From JALEFZ01 sp039817415 (GTDB lineage: Bacteria; Bacteroidota; Bacteroidia; J057), in NCBI GenBank assembly GCA_039817415.1, contig JBCBVV010000031.1:17280-81279 (forward strand): 64,000 nt of DNA. The letters run 5' to 3'. Each line of letters starts with the position of its first letter. Position 1 is the stretch's first letter. Made by a program: the position numbers and the translations under genes. This document shows positions 45,601 to 53,236 of this stretch, in pieces. Under the pieces are notes generated by a model that searched no databases, was not told where the DNA came from, and saw nothing but the letters and a program-made list of their open reading frames with translations.

Positions 45601-45964
45601 GAGTGCGGGAGAATTTACGGTAAGCTTGACCGCTGACAATGGCTTTGGCTGTCCAGACCAAATCAGCTACTCCTTTATTAATGTGAGAGGAGCTAATGTG
45701 ATCATGCCAACCTCCTTTACACCCAATAATGATGGGGTCAATGATGAGTTCTCCTTAACAGCCTATTCCTTTCAGACAGTTAATTTCCAAGTCTTTAGTA
45801 GATGGGGACTACTTGTGTATGAGGCAAACGATCCAGCCTTTAAATGGGATGGTACTTACCGCAATAGACCCTTAGATGAAGGCGTATACGTCTACAAGTT
45901 TACGGGGATGACCTTTGAGAATGAAGAATACACCCGAACAGGGACTATCACCCTCATTCGATAA
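39659..45964 (+). CDS. Giant T9SS type B repeat protein (2101 residues)
   Basis: Signal peptide (about 10-35; Met4 at 39668 is an alternative start). The N-terminal domain begins SHIVGADLTYRCVN, a family opening found in many Bacteroidota type B cargo proteins, and cadherin-like segments run to about residue 560. Then come about 18 tandem Ig-like repeats of about 75 residues (bases about 41340-45450), each with CxGDSVQLxASGG, YxWxP, a TTxYxVxVTD turn and GCxxxDSVxV. There is usually one Cys near each end of the unit. A PKD domain (PLDVTFNNTSRGANTYTWNFGDG) and the type B sorting domain (MPTSFTPNNDGVNDEF) end it. Likely a cell-surface adhesin or scaffold. Confidence 0.9.
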   Translation: MNGMIDYFYSYKKLVTASLFALLFLLGATQVRASHIVGADLTYRCVNSATSEYEVCLTVYRDAVNGVQAFDPSITVFIFRTSTGSLYTTEVVNLPPGIADTLAADWTACTTVVPNIRIEYKKYTFNVILPPTPGGYDIAWARCCRNNAITNIATNQGISIVSHVPGTEIPGCNSSPTFNQVLPIFLCQGQPFFFDHSATDADGDSLVYQVSPPLGGFNFGGLGVSQFNPTVSVPANPMGAPPYVPLTFLGGFSFADPFGSGNFNIDQNSGLLSLTPSTTGISVFAVSVLEYRNGVLISENKRDFQIQVISCAAQGPAPTPSKDLSGITVGGAGNPNTGVTGNGILDIVNDTIFVLPTASFCYGVDMSDINVTDSLELFPVSAAFGIGGTAPPPFATLSYTGANPVTGGVCWQVPCENEGDTISLIVGGRDIDDCPGYNFVFDTTYVVVAETNPPNLVHTSPAPTVDTLFVDANRPFCYNISATDVDTFDVLQYFPVEGPFLGLGGTAPFASINSTGNNPLLGDVCWTPTCEQAGQSFRFIIGVEDANFCFNQDFDTLIVVVNPLPNTGAAGPLNVCAGDSAVIVAFGGNSYSWTPTSTLSDPTSPNPFAFPTANTTYNVEITDSLGCVQLDSVSLAVFAPPPVDAGKDTIICQGGNVQLGASGALTFQWEIVPGLNIFDVPNPIASNDSNFVFVVTGTDGNGCTATDSVEVAVMYAIGGPDEIVCAGDSVQLSASGGTIYNWLNTNNIINGNTATPTVFPAVTTNYRVEVEDANGCRDTAFVLVTARPLPTISFGTDTAHCPGDSLQISASGGQTYSWLPSPSLINPNDSAPIVFPLIPTYYTVTVTDSIGCSNTDSLLVSQYALPPAFAGNDTVRCGDTPLQLTASGGVQYFWQNIPSVLGVSTQSPIITPDSNATYNVQVIDTNGCANLDSVDVRFWEADAGPDQQICPGDSIQLAATNGLSYLWDVDPNLINNNLANATVFPPVTQEFGITITDISGCTDRDTVLVNVLPLPPVNATSNSPIICTGDTAQLNVTGGITYAWTPAALMNDSTLADPIIFPIYSGINPDSTINFIVEIEDANGCSNRDTVRQQVGRLPVISLTQDTFRCPGDSVRLDATGGGTYAWTPDSSLSSNNTATTLAFPDTTTNYQVVVTAPWGCVDSSQVQVRVNQVSVGSDQLICPGDTTNIEAFGGIAYTWTPIVGLDSPNLQNPRAFPLVTTVYTVAITDSNGCTHFDSLLVNVRPRPTIDAGNDTSFCQGGSVQLQASGGLNYEWLTTDSISNSSIPNPIVNPTLATVYVVEGTDALGCTNTDSVLVSINLPPNADAGPDTQTKCGQDSVQLNASGGISYLWSPNVAINNLNIPNPRVLPDSNQVYVVQVTDTNGCVNTDSILVQAMYASAFGSTTICEGDTTLLEATTIGGLGASYSWEPAGLLVDPNVQNAMAFPTVDTDFIVTVTDTSGCTDTDTLTISVIPTPTIGAEMDTSICQFDTVQLTASGGLTYLWFSTGGIDDPSSATPNVFPTQTAYYYLQGFDAAGCKAVDSVLITVFPAPPVDAGPDLTKCGPDSVQLNATGALSYEWTPAPALSALNIPNPMAAPLTTTDYIVRGADAIGCYNFDTVRVNTFYADAGEDRSICPGEVGTLVGNSSGGQAIAYSWEPANLVLEPNRRVTLFSVSTATNFILTATDSSGCTHSDTVLISVFEAANANAGQDTAICRGDSVQLSGLGGATYLWTPLRGLDDNTLQNPITSPNQTTLYTLTVTSVDGCLDTDSVEVIVNQLPLIQTTNDTVICRGEPIPLFATGADLYVWSPDSSLSDPTSDMPIAFPSQTTTYSVLGQTLAGCEREASVTVQVEEVPQLNGNLTDSICLGNSTTLVVDGSQEYLWSTGSSVNQIVVAPSATTTYWVVPRNNNGCSGDTLFIEVYVEDQIPIAEFTPDVTEGFIPLDVTFNNTSRGANTYTWNFGDGNGSDEASPTHSYLSAGEFTVSLTADNGFGCPDQISYSFINVRGANVIMPTSFTPNNDGVNDEFSLTAYSFQTVNFQVFSRWGLLVYEANDPAFKWDGTYRNRPLDEGVYVYKFTGMTFENEEYTRTGTITLIR
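41340..45450 (+). repeat. About 18 tandem Ig-like coding repeats
   Basis: The unit is about 225 bases (75 residues) and is conserved mainly at the protein level, with divergent DNA, so the copies are old. I counted 18 units from VNPLPNTGAAG to VYVEDQ by the recurring C-x-GD ... GC-xx-DS pattern. Units 12 and 15 carry short insertions, and unit 18 is shorter. Confidence 0.82.
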
Positions 45965-45988
45965 TCTCTCTTCTCACTCAGATACAAA

Positions 45989-46023
45989 AATCCCGAAGCT
46001 ATATGATGAATAGCTTCGGGATT
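45989..46023. terminator. Bidirectional terminator between converging genes
   Basis: AATCCCGAAGCTA (45989-46001) pairs perfectly with TAGCTTCGGGATT (46011-46023), a 13-bp stem with 9-base loop. The five A at 45986-45990 give a T-tract on the minus strand, so it mainly serves the HerA-like gene but also sits 25 bases past the giant adhesin gene. Confidence 0.82.
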
Positions 46024-46048
46024 ATCATGTATCAGAAAAGTTGAAGGC

Positions 46049-47614
46049 CTATCTTCTCTTTCCGCCTAAGCCTAACACACCAAGTAGACCACGGGTTAAT
46101 TCTCTTGCAACTGTCCTTCCAACCTGGCGAACCATGGTATTTTTACTCAATTCTTCAATCAGTGATGGATCATCCTTTTTGGCTCGCCTTCTTCTTGTAC
46201 CTGTAGAGGTTTTGGCCTCTTTTTCCATCTGCTCCTTCATTTTTTGCTTTTGCTCTTCCTCTTTGGCCTTTTTGATTTTCTCAGTCAAAATCTCATAAGC
46301 AGACTCTGGATCAACATCTTCATTGTATTTTTTGATCAGCTTAGAGGAGGCAAGAATACCTTGAATTTCACTTTCACTCAGGATATCCATACGAGATTGT
46401 GGCGCTCGCAACATGGTATGCGCCAAAGGAGTAGGGATCCCCTTTTCATTGAGGACTGTAACAAAGGCTTCTCCGATACCCAATTGGGTGATCAGTTCTT
46501 CAACATCATAGTAATCCGAATCAGGGAAGTTTTGTACAGCAAGTTTAATGGCTTTTCTATCCTTGGCGGTAAAAGCTCTGAGGGCATGCTGGATTTTTAA
46601 CCCTAATTGACCCAAAATGTCATCTGGAATATCAGCAGGATTTTGGGTGCAAAAATAGATACCTACCCCCTTAGATCGAATAAGTTTGATGATGGTTTCT
46701 AGCTGATCCAGTAACTCGTCTGAAGCATTTTCAAACATCAGATGTGCCTCATCGATAAAGATTACCAGTTCTGGTCGTTCGGGATCGCCAATTTCTGGAA
46801 AGGAAGAATAAATCTCAGCTAAGAGACTCATCATGAAGGTAGAAAAAAGGGCAGGTCTATCCTGTAAATCCGTCAGCCTGAGAATGGATACAATTCCCTT
46901 ACCGTTGTCATCTATTTTGACCAAATCATTTACTTCAAATGACCTTTCTCCAAAGAAAACATCAGCACCTTGTTGCTCCAACGCCAATAGCTTTCTGGTA
47001 ATGGCCCCTACAGAAGCGGTGGACATATGGCCATACTCTGCCTTGATTTCCTCTTTTCCTTCATTGTTCATGTACTGAAGGGTTTTCTTGAAATCATTCA
47101 AATCAAGTAGGGGGAGATCATTGTCATCACAATACTTGAACAAAACAGATACGATACCTGCTTGTACTTCAGTAAGAGAAAGTATTTTTGAAAAAAGGAT
47201 AGGACCAAATTCTGAGACAGTGGCGCGTAGCCTTGCTCCTGGTTCGTCAGATAGGCTAAGGAATTCTATTTTGGAGGCATCGGCCTTGAAAGGAAAGCCA
47301 ATTTTTTCGTGTCGCTCATCAATCTTAGGATGCCCACCTGAAGCCATGGCAATTCCGCTCAAATCACCTTTGATATCCATTAAAAGAGAGGGAACTCCCT
47401 CATTTGCTAACTGTTCTGCAATGATTTGGAGGGTTTTTGTCTTTCCTGTCCCAGTAGCCCCAGCGATTAAGCCATGGCGGTTCATCATTTTTAAAGGGAC
47501 CTGAATAAGATGGCCAGTCTGAGTTTCTCCTTCGAAAACAGCCGCACCCAGCTTCAGTGCATCGCCCTTGAATGTATAACCCTCGTCAATGTTCGTAAGA
47601 AATTTGTCCTTCAT
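46049..47614 (-). CDS. HerA-like ATPase (DUF853 family)
   Basis: 521 residues from the ATG at 47614, which starts MKDKFLTNIDEGYTFKG; the frame is open to 47674 but the extra hydrophobic leader is not seen in the family. Walker A is GLIAGATGTGKTKTLQ and Walker B is ELVIFIDEAHLMF. KGVGIYFCTQNPADIPDDILGQLG is the sensor region typical of DUF853. The tail is basic (TRRRRAKKDD) with a Gly-rich end. DUF853 proteins are cytoplasmic hexameric-type P-loop ATPases related to HerA/FtsK; a precise role is not established. No nuclease partner is adjacent. Confidence 0.88.
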   Translation of the reverse strand: MKDKFLTNIDEGYTFKGDALKLGAAVFEGETQTGHLIQVPLKMMNRHGLIAGATGTGKTKTLQIIAEQLANEGVPSLLMDIKGDLSGIAMASGGHPKIDERHEKIGFPFKADASKIEFLSLSDEPGARLRATVSEFGPILFSKILSLTEVQAGIVSVLFKYCDDNDLPLLDLNDFKKTLQYMNNEGKEEIKAEYGHMSTASVGAITRKLLALEQQGADVFFGERSFEVNDLVKIDDNGKGIVSILRLTDLQDRPALFSTFMMSLLAEIYSSFPEIGDPERPELVIFIDEAHLMFENASDELLDQLETIIKLIRSKGVGIYFCTQNPADIPDDILGQLGLKIQHALRAFTAKDRKAIKLAVQNFPDSDYYDVEELITQLGIGEAFVTVLNEKGIPTPLAHTMLRAPQSRMDILSESEIQGILASSKLIKKYNEDVDPESAYEILTEKIKKAKEEEQKQKMKEQMEKEAKTSTGTRRRRAKKDDPSLIEELSKNTMVRQVGRTVARELTRGLLGVLGLGGKRR

Positions 47615-47700
47615 GAAATAGCAGCTTTCCTTAGTTTGAGTGATGAAAATAACCAAAATTGGTAGAAAGTCCACTCTTGAGATGCAGTTCAGGACAGAGA

Positions 47701-47754
47701 GTTACTAAATGAAAGTGAGCCAGGAATATATCACATATCCTGACTCTAAGTAAC
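47701..47754 (-). other. Two-level hairpin between the barrel protein and the HerA-like gene
   Basis: Outer arms GTTACT (47701-47706) and AGTAAC (47749-47754) enclose an inner 9-bp stem, GAGCCAGGA (47717-47725) with TCCTGACTC (47738-47746). No T-run follows on either strand. It could end the barrel gene transcript or shape the HerA leader. Confidence 0.35.
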
Positions 47755-47829
47755 CATCAATAAAAATTCTTATATGATCGTGCTCATATGGCTAAATTGA
47801 CTGAGCTATCTTTCTCTCATCAACAAGCC

Positions 47830-48546
47830 TTAAATCCTTAATCCGACTGTTAAGCCTATGTTGTAATTCTTTCTATTTAAGGGTACGGGTTCGTAAACAT
47901 TGAATAAACCCAATTGGAACAATGGCTGAACAAAGACTTCTTTCTGGTTGATGGAAAATACGGTAGCCCCAATCCCAAAATTGAGCGTGACATCAAAAGA
48001 ATTAAGCTCCGGATTCCCAGCAGAAATATCGGTTGAAGAAACGTTGCCATCAGAATCATAAATCAATAGTTCTTGTCCTCCCGAAAGTACGATGAGGCCA
48101 CTTGTACCCACGCTCACCATAACCCTTTTCCAAGGTCTAAAAACAAGGTTAAGAGGAATTTCTACATTATTTCTTGTAAAAACAGTTCTTGTCTCTTGCC
48201 CTGATACTGGATTTGGGCTTGGATTGGGATTAATGAGATCTGGAAATAATAGCTCAGACCTTTTCGTCGCACTTCCATTTCTTTTATACCCTAACCCCAA
48301 TTGCAGGGCAAAGCTTTCGTCCAAGTTCCATTCTACATAGCTTTGTACAGCATATCCGAATCGAAATACCTCTATTTCGTTCAGCAGTTCTTCAAATTCA
48401 GGCGTTCCTGTCCCATCATTTACGATAAATTGATGCGATAAATTTGGGTTGAAGGTAATCCCCCAACGGAAAGTCTTTGAGCTTCCTTGGGCAGATAACA
48501 GAACAGGAATGCTTAGAAGCAGGAAAGGAAGAATGATATTTTTCAT
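47830..48546 (-). CDS. Outer-membrane beta-barrel protein
   Basis: 238 residues. Signal peptide (1-20, LLLSIPVLLSAQG). The mature protein alternates hydrophobic and polar residues in about eight strands, e.g. YAVQSYVEWNLDESFALQLGLGYK, NNVEIPLNLVFRPWKRVMVSVGTSGL and FGIGATVFSINQKEVFVQPLFQLGLFNVY, and ends in GLTVGLRI. This is the PorT/OmpW-like small-barrel pattern common in Bacteroidota. Function unknown; a structural or transport role is likely. Monocistronic by appearance. Confidence 0.8.
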   Translation of the reverse strand: MKNIILPFLLLSIPVLLSAQGSSKTFRWGITFNPNLSHQFIVNDGTGTPEFEELLNEIEVFRFGYAVQSYVEWNLDESFALQLGLGYKRNGSATKRSELLFPDLINPNPSPNPVSGQETRTVFTRNNVEIPLNLVFRPWKRVMVSVGTSGLIVLSGGQELLIYDSDGNVSSTDISAGNPELNSFDVTLNFGIGATVFSINQKEVFVQPLFQLGLFNVYEPVPLNRKNYNIGLTVGLRI

Positions 48547-48854
48547 GGTTTTTGGCTGTCAAGTATTTAAATTTTCTTTCCTCCAAAAAAAATGGAATTC
48601 CTATGTTCAGCAAGGCTAATTTTTTTCCATGTACACGAATTTGCACTCAGTCCCATGCATAGATTAGTCGTCTCCCTCGAGAAATGATCAACCAGCATAG
48701 AAGATTTCTATTCTTCATAAGTCAAAGATCCGATCAGAAGCATGTCTCTATTCGGAAAATCTATGCTAATATTGGAAGCCATTAGCATTTAAAACGATAC
48801 ACGTATTATTCTTTGGAAGGGTTGGGGGATGATAAATTTTAACCTAGCTTTTTG
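48547..48854. other. Intergenic region without a gene
   Basis: 308 AT-leaning bases between the barrel gene start and the end of the DUF547 gene, both minus. I see no supportable ORF or RNA gene. A perfect 7-bp inverted repeat, TGCTAAT (48764-48770) and ATTAGCA (48781-48787), lies 68 bases after the DUF547 stop and may be a weak terminator for it. No consensus TAnnTTTG box on the minus strand was found. Confidence 0.5.
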
Positions 48855-49559
48855 CTAATTCTTATCTACCGGTTCTTGAATAAAATTATCTAGCTCTTCA
48901 TCCCAATTGTATTCTTTGTAAACCAATTTCCAGTTACTCAATTTTACCTGTAGGTATCTTTCAAGTATCTCTCTCATCCCTGATTCTCCCCCAAAATCTG
49001 CCTCATACCAAGGAAACAACATGCTAATATGTGCCTCTTTCTTCTCGAAGTATAAATCTGTTTCCTGATTGAGAAAAGAAAGGGTGGCCATCTCCAATTG
49101 AGGATCAATGTTGAACAAAGAATAAAAGGCTATGGGAGGACAGCTTCTTGCGCCACAATTCAAGGCAAAATGAATTCGGAAATCTACCTCATCTACGGCC
49201 ATTTCCCTGATCCATCCCTCAATAGAGGGGTCTTCGAAGTAACTATTTTCATGTTTGAGTCTGAATCTTCTCAGAATCCCATGTTCGATATCATCTAGAC
49301 TAAATAACCTCCCAGCAATTGGGATGAGCTTGTTTTTGTAGATATCGGGTGCCTGATTGCCCGCTCTCCTCAGAATTTGGAAATAGGCATTGTATATATT
49401 AATCCAAAAAGTCTTTTTTCCTTGATCATCTGCTAACGCCAGCTTGAGTGCTCCAACATCAATTTTTTCCAGGTAGCTTCTTTCGATGCTATCTATTTCT
49501 TTCATTTTGGTCTTTAAAAGGAGCGCCTCAGCTGCATTGTAAGGGGAAGTGAATGTCAT
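48855..49559 (-). CDS. DUF547 domain protein
   Basis: 234 residues. The DUF547 core (about 45-190) is recognisable from KTFWINIYNAYFQILRR, FSLDDIEHGILRR, DFRIHFALNCGARSCPPIAFY and FPWYEADFGG. The conserved Cys and His in the HFALNCGARSCPP segment suggest a papain-like or thiol-dependent active site, but no activity is known to me. No signal peptide is visible, so it appears cytoplasmic here, although many relatives are exported. Confidence 0.88.
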   Translation of the reverse strand: MTFTSPYNAAEALLLKTKMKEIDSIERSYLEKIDVGALKLALADDQGKKTFWINIYNAYFQILRRAGNQAPDIYKNKLIPIAGRLFSLDDIEHGILRRFRLKHENSYFEDPSIEGWIREMAVDEVDFRIHFALNCGARSCPPIAFYSLFNIDPQLEMATLSFLNQETDLYFEKKEAHISMLFPWYEADFGGESGMREILERYLQVKLSNWKLVYKEYNWDEELDNFIQEPVDKN

Positions 49560-49697
49560 ATCCTCGGCATTTTATCTGTAAATACGAAGCTGGTCAGATT
49601 CTATTTGGTCAGCCAGTAAACAAACACAAGATTAGCCGCTACGATTTTCGAAATAAGCAATGTTGGAATTAATAAAGAATGGAAAAGGTCTTTTGAG

Positions 49698-50468
49698 TTA
49701 CAAAACACTTTCAAATACTTCGTTGATCATCTCCTTATATCCATTAGGAGTGTGGGTAGGTTCGCATTCTAGCACCATAGGGACATTCCATGATTTGATT
49801 GAAGGCTGCTCAAACCATTTGTCCCAATTGATGATCCCTTGTCTTGGAGGCAGATGTAGGTCTTTTTTGCCGTCATTATCACTCAAGTGAAAGTGAATAA
49901 CGTGCTCTTGTAGGAGCTCATATTGTTGGAACAAATCTCCATTTAAAAGAGCGTGACCTGTATCGAACGTTATCCCAAGATGAGGTGAATTCACCGTTTC
50001 GACATAGCGAAGTAGACTAGGCGCATGATCACCAAGGTTACCTGGAGGCAGGTTTTCGAGGGAATAGCGAATTTGGAACTTCTCCGCCTCTTCTACCAGT
50101 TCGAAGAGACTGAGAAATAGCTTTTCCTCGTACTTTTTTCGTTTGGCAGGTGCGACTAAGCCACCAGGATGGAGAACAATGACAGAGGCACCTAAAAATT
50201 TGGCTAGCCGAAGTAAACTCTTTTGTACGGCAACCGCACGAAATCTCTTGTCTTCATCTATTTCTGATAATTCTTGGTCAGGACCACAAGGCGAATGAAT
50301 GGACCACACTTTGATGTGAGCCGCATCAAGTTTGTCCTTGAAAACTGCCAATTCAATTGGGGTTTTATTGATCAGATCCTTATACCATATCTCCACATAT
50401 TCTATGCCCATTAGATGGGCAATTTTCTCCTCGTAAGGGTCAAAGGAAGTAGAAATTCCAGGTGTCAT
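49698..50468 (-). CDS. Sugar phosphate isomerase/epimerase (xylose isomerase-like TIM barrel)
   Basis: 256 residues, cytoplasmic. The metal-ligand residues of the AP-endonuclease-2/xylose isomerase-like barrel are visible: Glu in YSLENLPPG, Asp-His in ITFDTGHAL, His and Asp in HFHLSDNDG, and Glu in MVLECEP. VWSIHSPCGPD and VIVLHPGG fill the other barrel strands. The family isomerises or epimerises ketoses, sugar phosphates or inosose. The exact substrate is not deducible. It lies 76 bases downstream of namZ on the same strand, so a link to amino-sugar recycling is possible but unproven. Confidence 0.85.
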   Translation of the reverse strand: MTPGISTSFDPYEEKIAHLMGIEYVEIWYKDLINKTPIELAVFKDKLDAAHIKVWSIHSPCGPDQELSEIDEDKRFRAVAVQKSLLRLAKFLGASVIVLHPGGLVAPAKRKKYEEKLFLSLFELVEEAEKFQIRYSLENLPPGNLGDHAPSLLRYVETVNSPHLGITFDTGHALLNGDLFQQYELLQEHVIHFHLSDNDGKKDLHLPPRQGIINWDKWFEQPSIKSWNVPMVLECEPTHTPNGYKEMINEVFESVL

Positions 50469-50543
50469 GGTGTAGGTTTAGAGCAAGTATCCGGTATCTA
50501 TCCTATTTGAAGTCCATTAGATGCTTCAATGATTGGAATCAAA

Positions 50544-51884
50544 TTACGGATAAAGCAAATACTTCGCTCGAATTTTTTTGAATTCATTTACCTGATTTTG
50601 CCAATCATCATATATCTCATTGGCAGGGACACCTTCAGTTATTTGATGCTTGAAATCAGTATTTCCTACCCATTTTTCAAAAGACTTGAGGAAAAAGGGT
50701 TCAGATGGATGAGCATAGAGATAATTGGCATAAGCGCGCTGGAAAAGATGAATACAAGTCAGCATGGGCGATTCTGGTATACTAGAAAACCCATATCCTG
50801 CGCAGCTCATGTTTTCAAATTTTGGGTACTTTGATTTTCCTGGCAACGATTTTGGTGTGAAATTGATAGACCTTACCATGTCCAGAGGATTACTTTGTCT
50901 GGCATTTGGTTGGTTAAAGTCCATGTCTGGTTTAAACCATGGAGAACCCATAATGGTAAAGGCCGTATCCGTTCCCCTTCCCAAACTAATGGGAGTCCTT
51001 TCAAACCAAACGAGGGCAGGATATAAATAGGCAGATTTAACGGATCCAAGATTGGGGGAGGGCGGAATCCAAGGCCAACCTGTTTCCTCCCACCTCATAT
51101 CGTGCTTATAGTTCTCACATAGGGTGTAAACCATTTTGGGAGCTTTCTCAGGACGGAAGGAAGCTTCATTTTCTACCATTTTTGCGTATTCGCAAATGGT
51201 CATTCCATGGACAACCGGAATGGCATGAAAGCCTACAAATGAGGTATATTTATCCTCCATTACAGGGCCATCTACATACCAACCATTGGGATTAGGCCTA
51301 TCCAACACCTCTATACTCAATCCCATTTCAGCACATGTTTCCATGACATAACTCATGGTTGAAATGTATGTATAGAGTCTTACTCCAACATCCTGAATGT
51401 CAAAAATCACATGGTCTACTCCAGAGAGTTGAGCCTGACTAGGTTTTCTGCTTTTGCCATATAAAGAAATAATGGGGAGCCCCGTTTTTTGATCTACTCC
51501 ATCCTTGACATGCTCTCCTGCATCAGCCGTTCCCCTAAAACCGTGCTCAGGAGCAAATACCTTTACCACATTAATTCCTCTTGATAGTAGGCTATCAACT
51601 AGGTGGGTGCCATTGAGAAAGCGTGTTGTTTGATTGGCGACAATAGCAACTCTTTTTCCCTTAAGTGAATCTAGTCTGCTGTCCATAAGGACTTCAGCCC
51701 CGATCTTTACAGGTAAGGCTTCCTGTTTGATACCTTGTGTACGATGACTAAGGGCAGTAGAGTCAGTCATAGAAGGAGAGGGATCTTCCTTAGTTTCCTG
51801 ACTTTTACAGCTTTGTGTTAAAGAGATAAGGCAAAATCCCACTAGCAGGGAAAATATTTTGATATATTTGAGTTCACCGATCAT
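50544..51884 (-). CDS. namZ: Exo-beta-N-acetylmuramidase NamZ-family lipoprotein (DUF1343)
   Basis: 446 residues with a lipobox (LTQSCKSQ, Cys26). The DUF1343 domain begins about residue 60: RVAIVANQTTRF, VVKVFAPEHGFRG, DVGVRLYTYISTMSYVM, EVLDRPNPNGWYVDGP and PVVHGMTICEYAKM. NamZ enzymes release N-acetylmuramic acid from the non-reducing end of peptidoglycan fragments, in the periplasm or at the surface, for cell-wall recycling. The conserved Glu in APEHGF and the Asp in FDIQD match the proposed active-site pocket. Divergent from the LolC/E-like gene, with only 50 bases between. Confidence 0.9.
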   Translation of the reverse strand: MIGELKYIKIFSLLVGFCLISLTQSCKSQETKEDPSPSMTDSTALSHRTQGIKQEALPVKIGAEVLMDSRLDSLKGKRVAIVANQTTRFLNGTHLVDSLLSRGINVVKVFAPEHGFRGTADAGEHVKDGVDQKTGLPIISLYGKSRKPSQAQLSGVDHVIFDIQDVGVRLYTYISTMSYVMETCAEMGLSIEVLDRPNPNGWYVDGPVMEDKYTSFVGFHAIPVVHGMTICEYAKMVENEASFRPEKAPKMVYTLCENYKHDMRWEETGWPWIPPSPNLGSVKSAYLYPALVWFERTPISLGRGTDTAFTIMGSPWFKPDMDFNQPNARQSNPLDMVRSINFTPKSLPGKSKYPKFENMSCAGYGFSSIPESPMLTCIHLFQRAYANYLYAHPSEPFFLKSFEKWVGNTDFKHQITEGVPANEIYDDWQNQVNEFKKIRAKYLLYP

Positions 51885-51934
51885 ATTGAGGTAATTTGGT
51901 GGAATATAAACAATGAAGCTGGAGAGCTGACAGA

Positions 51935-53218
51935 ATGAATATAGAATATTTTTTTGCCAAAAGAATCGCGTTTAATAGCAGGAGGAAGGTCTCAGCACTC
52001 ATTGTCCGTTTGGCGGTCATTACCATTGCACTCGCCGTTGCCACCATGGAAATTTCCCTTTCTTTTGTCCAGGGATTTGAGACCGAAATTCAAAAGAAGG
52101 TGATCGGTTTTGGCTCACATATCCAAATAGGAAATTTCCTAAGAGAATACGACACTGAAGTAAAGCCCCTAGACTTAACAGAACCCTCCCTAGACTCTCT
52201 CCGCAAGACGGATTATATCTCTTCAATTTCTGCCTTTGTCCTCAAAGAAGCACTCGTCAAATCAGAGGAAGGTTCTGAAGGTGTACAACTCAAAGGAGTT
52301 AATAGAGACTATGATTGGGACTACTTTCGTTCGGTTCTAACTGATGGAGATATTCCTGATTATTCTTCTGATAAACTCTCTCGTAAAATTCTCTTATCCA
52401 AAAGCCAAGCCAAAAAACTAAGATTGAAGGTGGGGGATAAGGCTTGGATATTCTTTTTAACAGATCCTATCCGTAGAAGAAAAGTTGAAGTATCAGGCAT
52501 CTATGAAACTGGAATGGAGGAGTTTGATAATCTTCTCGTCATTTGTGATATGAAGATGCTTCAAAAAATCTGGAAGTGGTCAGAGGATGAAGTTTCAGGC
52601 TTCGAAGTGAATCTGAAGCTAGATAACCTGCAGGAAGATTGTGAATGGACCCAAAAAAGTGAATTTCCCTTTTACGAGTATTCCTGCCGAAATCCCATAG
52701 AAGTAGCGGCTGACAATGTAAATTATATCATTCCCTTTGGCTGGGGCTCAACGCCTATCACCGCCATTTTTCCTGAGATTTTTGACTGGCTTAATTTCCA
52801 GCATCAAAACGTTTGGGTCATATTGATTCTTATGGTGGTGGTGGCGGTTACCAATATGACCACCGTGGTCTTAATCCTCATCATTGAACGTACCAAGAGT
52901 ATTGGTATCCTCAAAGCATTAGGGCTAGCGAATCGCCGTGTTAGAAGAACCTTTATCTGGAATGCCTTTTTCCTCATTGGGCTTGGGGTTGTCATCGGGA
53001 ATATGCTCGGTCTAGGATTGCTCGCTAGTCAGGACTACTTTGGATGGCTACAGGTTAGACAGGAGGATTACTTCATCAAAGTTGTACCTGTCGCTTGGGT
53101 ATGGTTGAGGTTCTTATTGGTAAATATCGCTACCATCATAGTCTGTACCATTTTCATGTATATCCCTACAGTCATTATTGGAAGAATTACCCCAGTCAAG
53201 GCCATCCGATTCGCCTAA
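51935..53218 (+). CDS. ABC transporter permease of the LolC/LolE (FtsX-MacB) type
   Basis: 427 residues. Helix 1 lies at about 22-45 (LIVRLAVITIALAVATMEISL), followed by a periplasmic MacB-core-like domain (about 50-270). Three C-terminal helices come at about 285-315, 335-365 and 390-420, with IIERTKSIGILKALGLANRRVRRTFIWNA as the coupling-helix signature. LolCDE extracts lipoproteins from the inner membrane for the outer membrane. No ATPase gene is adjacent, which is common when LolD is encoded elsewhere. Confidence 0.88.
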   Translation: MNIEYFFAKRIAFNSRRKVSALIVRLAVITIALAVATMEISLSFVQGFETEIQKKVIGFGSHIQIGNFLREYDTEVKPLDLTEPSLDSLRKTDYISSISAFVLKEALVKSEEGSEGVQLKGVNRDYDWDYFRSVLTDGDIPDYSSDKLSRKILLSKSQAKKLRLKVGDKAWIFFLTDPIRRRKVEVSGIYETGMEEFDNLLVICDMKMLQKIWKWSEDEVSGFEVNLKLDNLQEDCEWTQKSEFPFYEYSCRNPIEVAADNVNYIIPFGWGSTPITAIFPEIFDWLNFQHQNVWVILILMVVVAVTNMTTVVLILIIERTKSIGILKALGLANRRVRRTFIWNAFFLIGLGVVIGNMLGLGLLASQDYFGWLQVRQEDYFIKVVPVAWVWLRFLLVNIATIIVCTIFMYIPTVIIGRITPVKAIRFA

Positions 53219-53236
53219 CCTAAAATTTTACTACTC

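Noticed and set aside
46049..47614. HerA-type phage-defence system
   Set aside because: The protein is of the DUF853 branch and no nuclease, SIR2 or other effector gene is adjacent.
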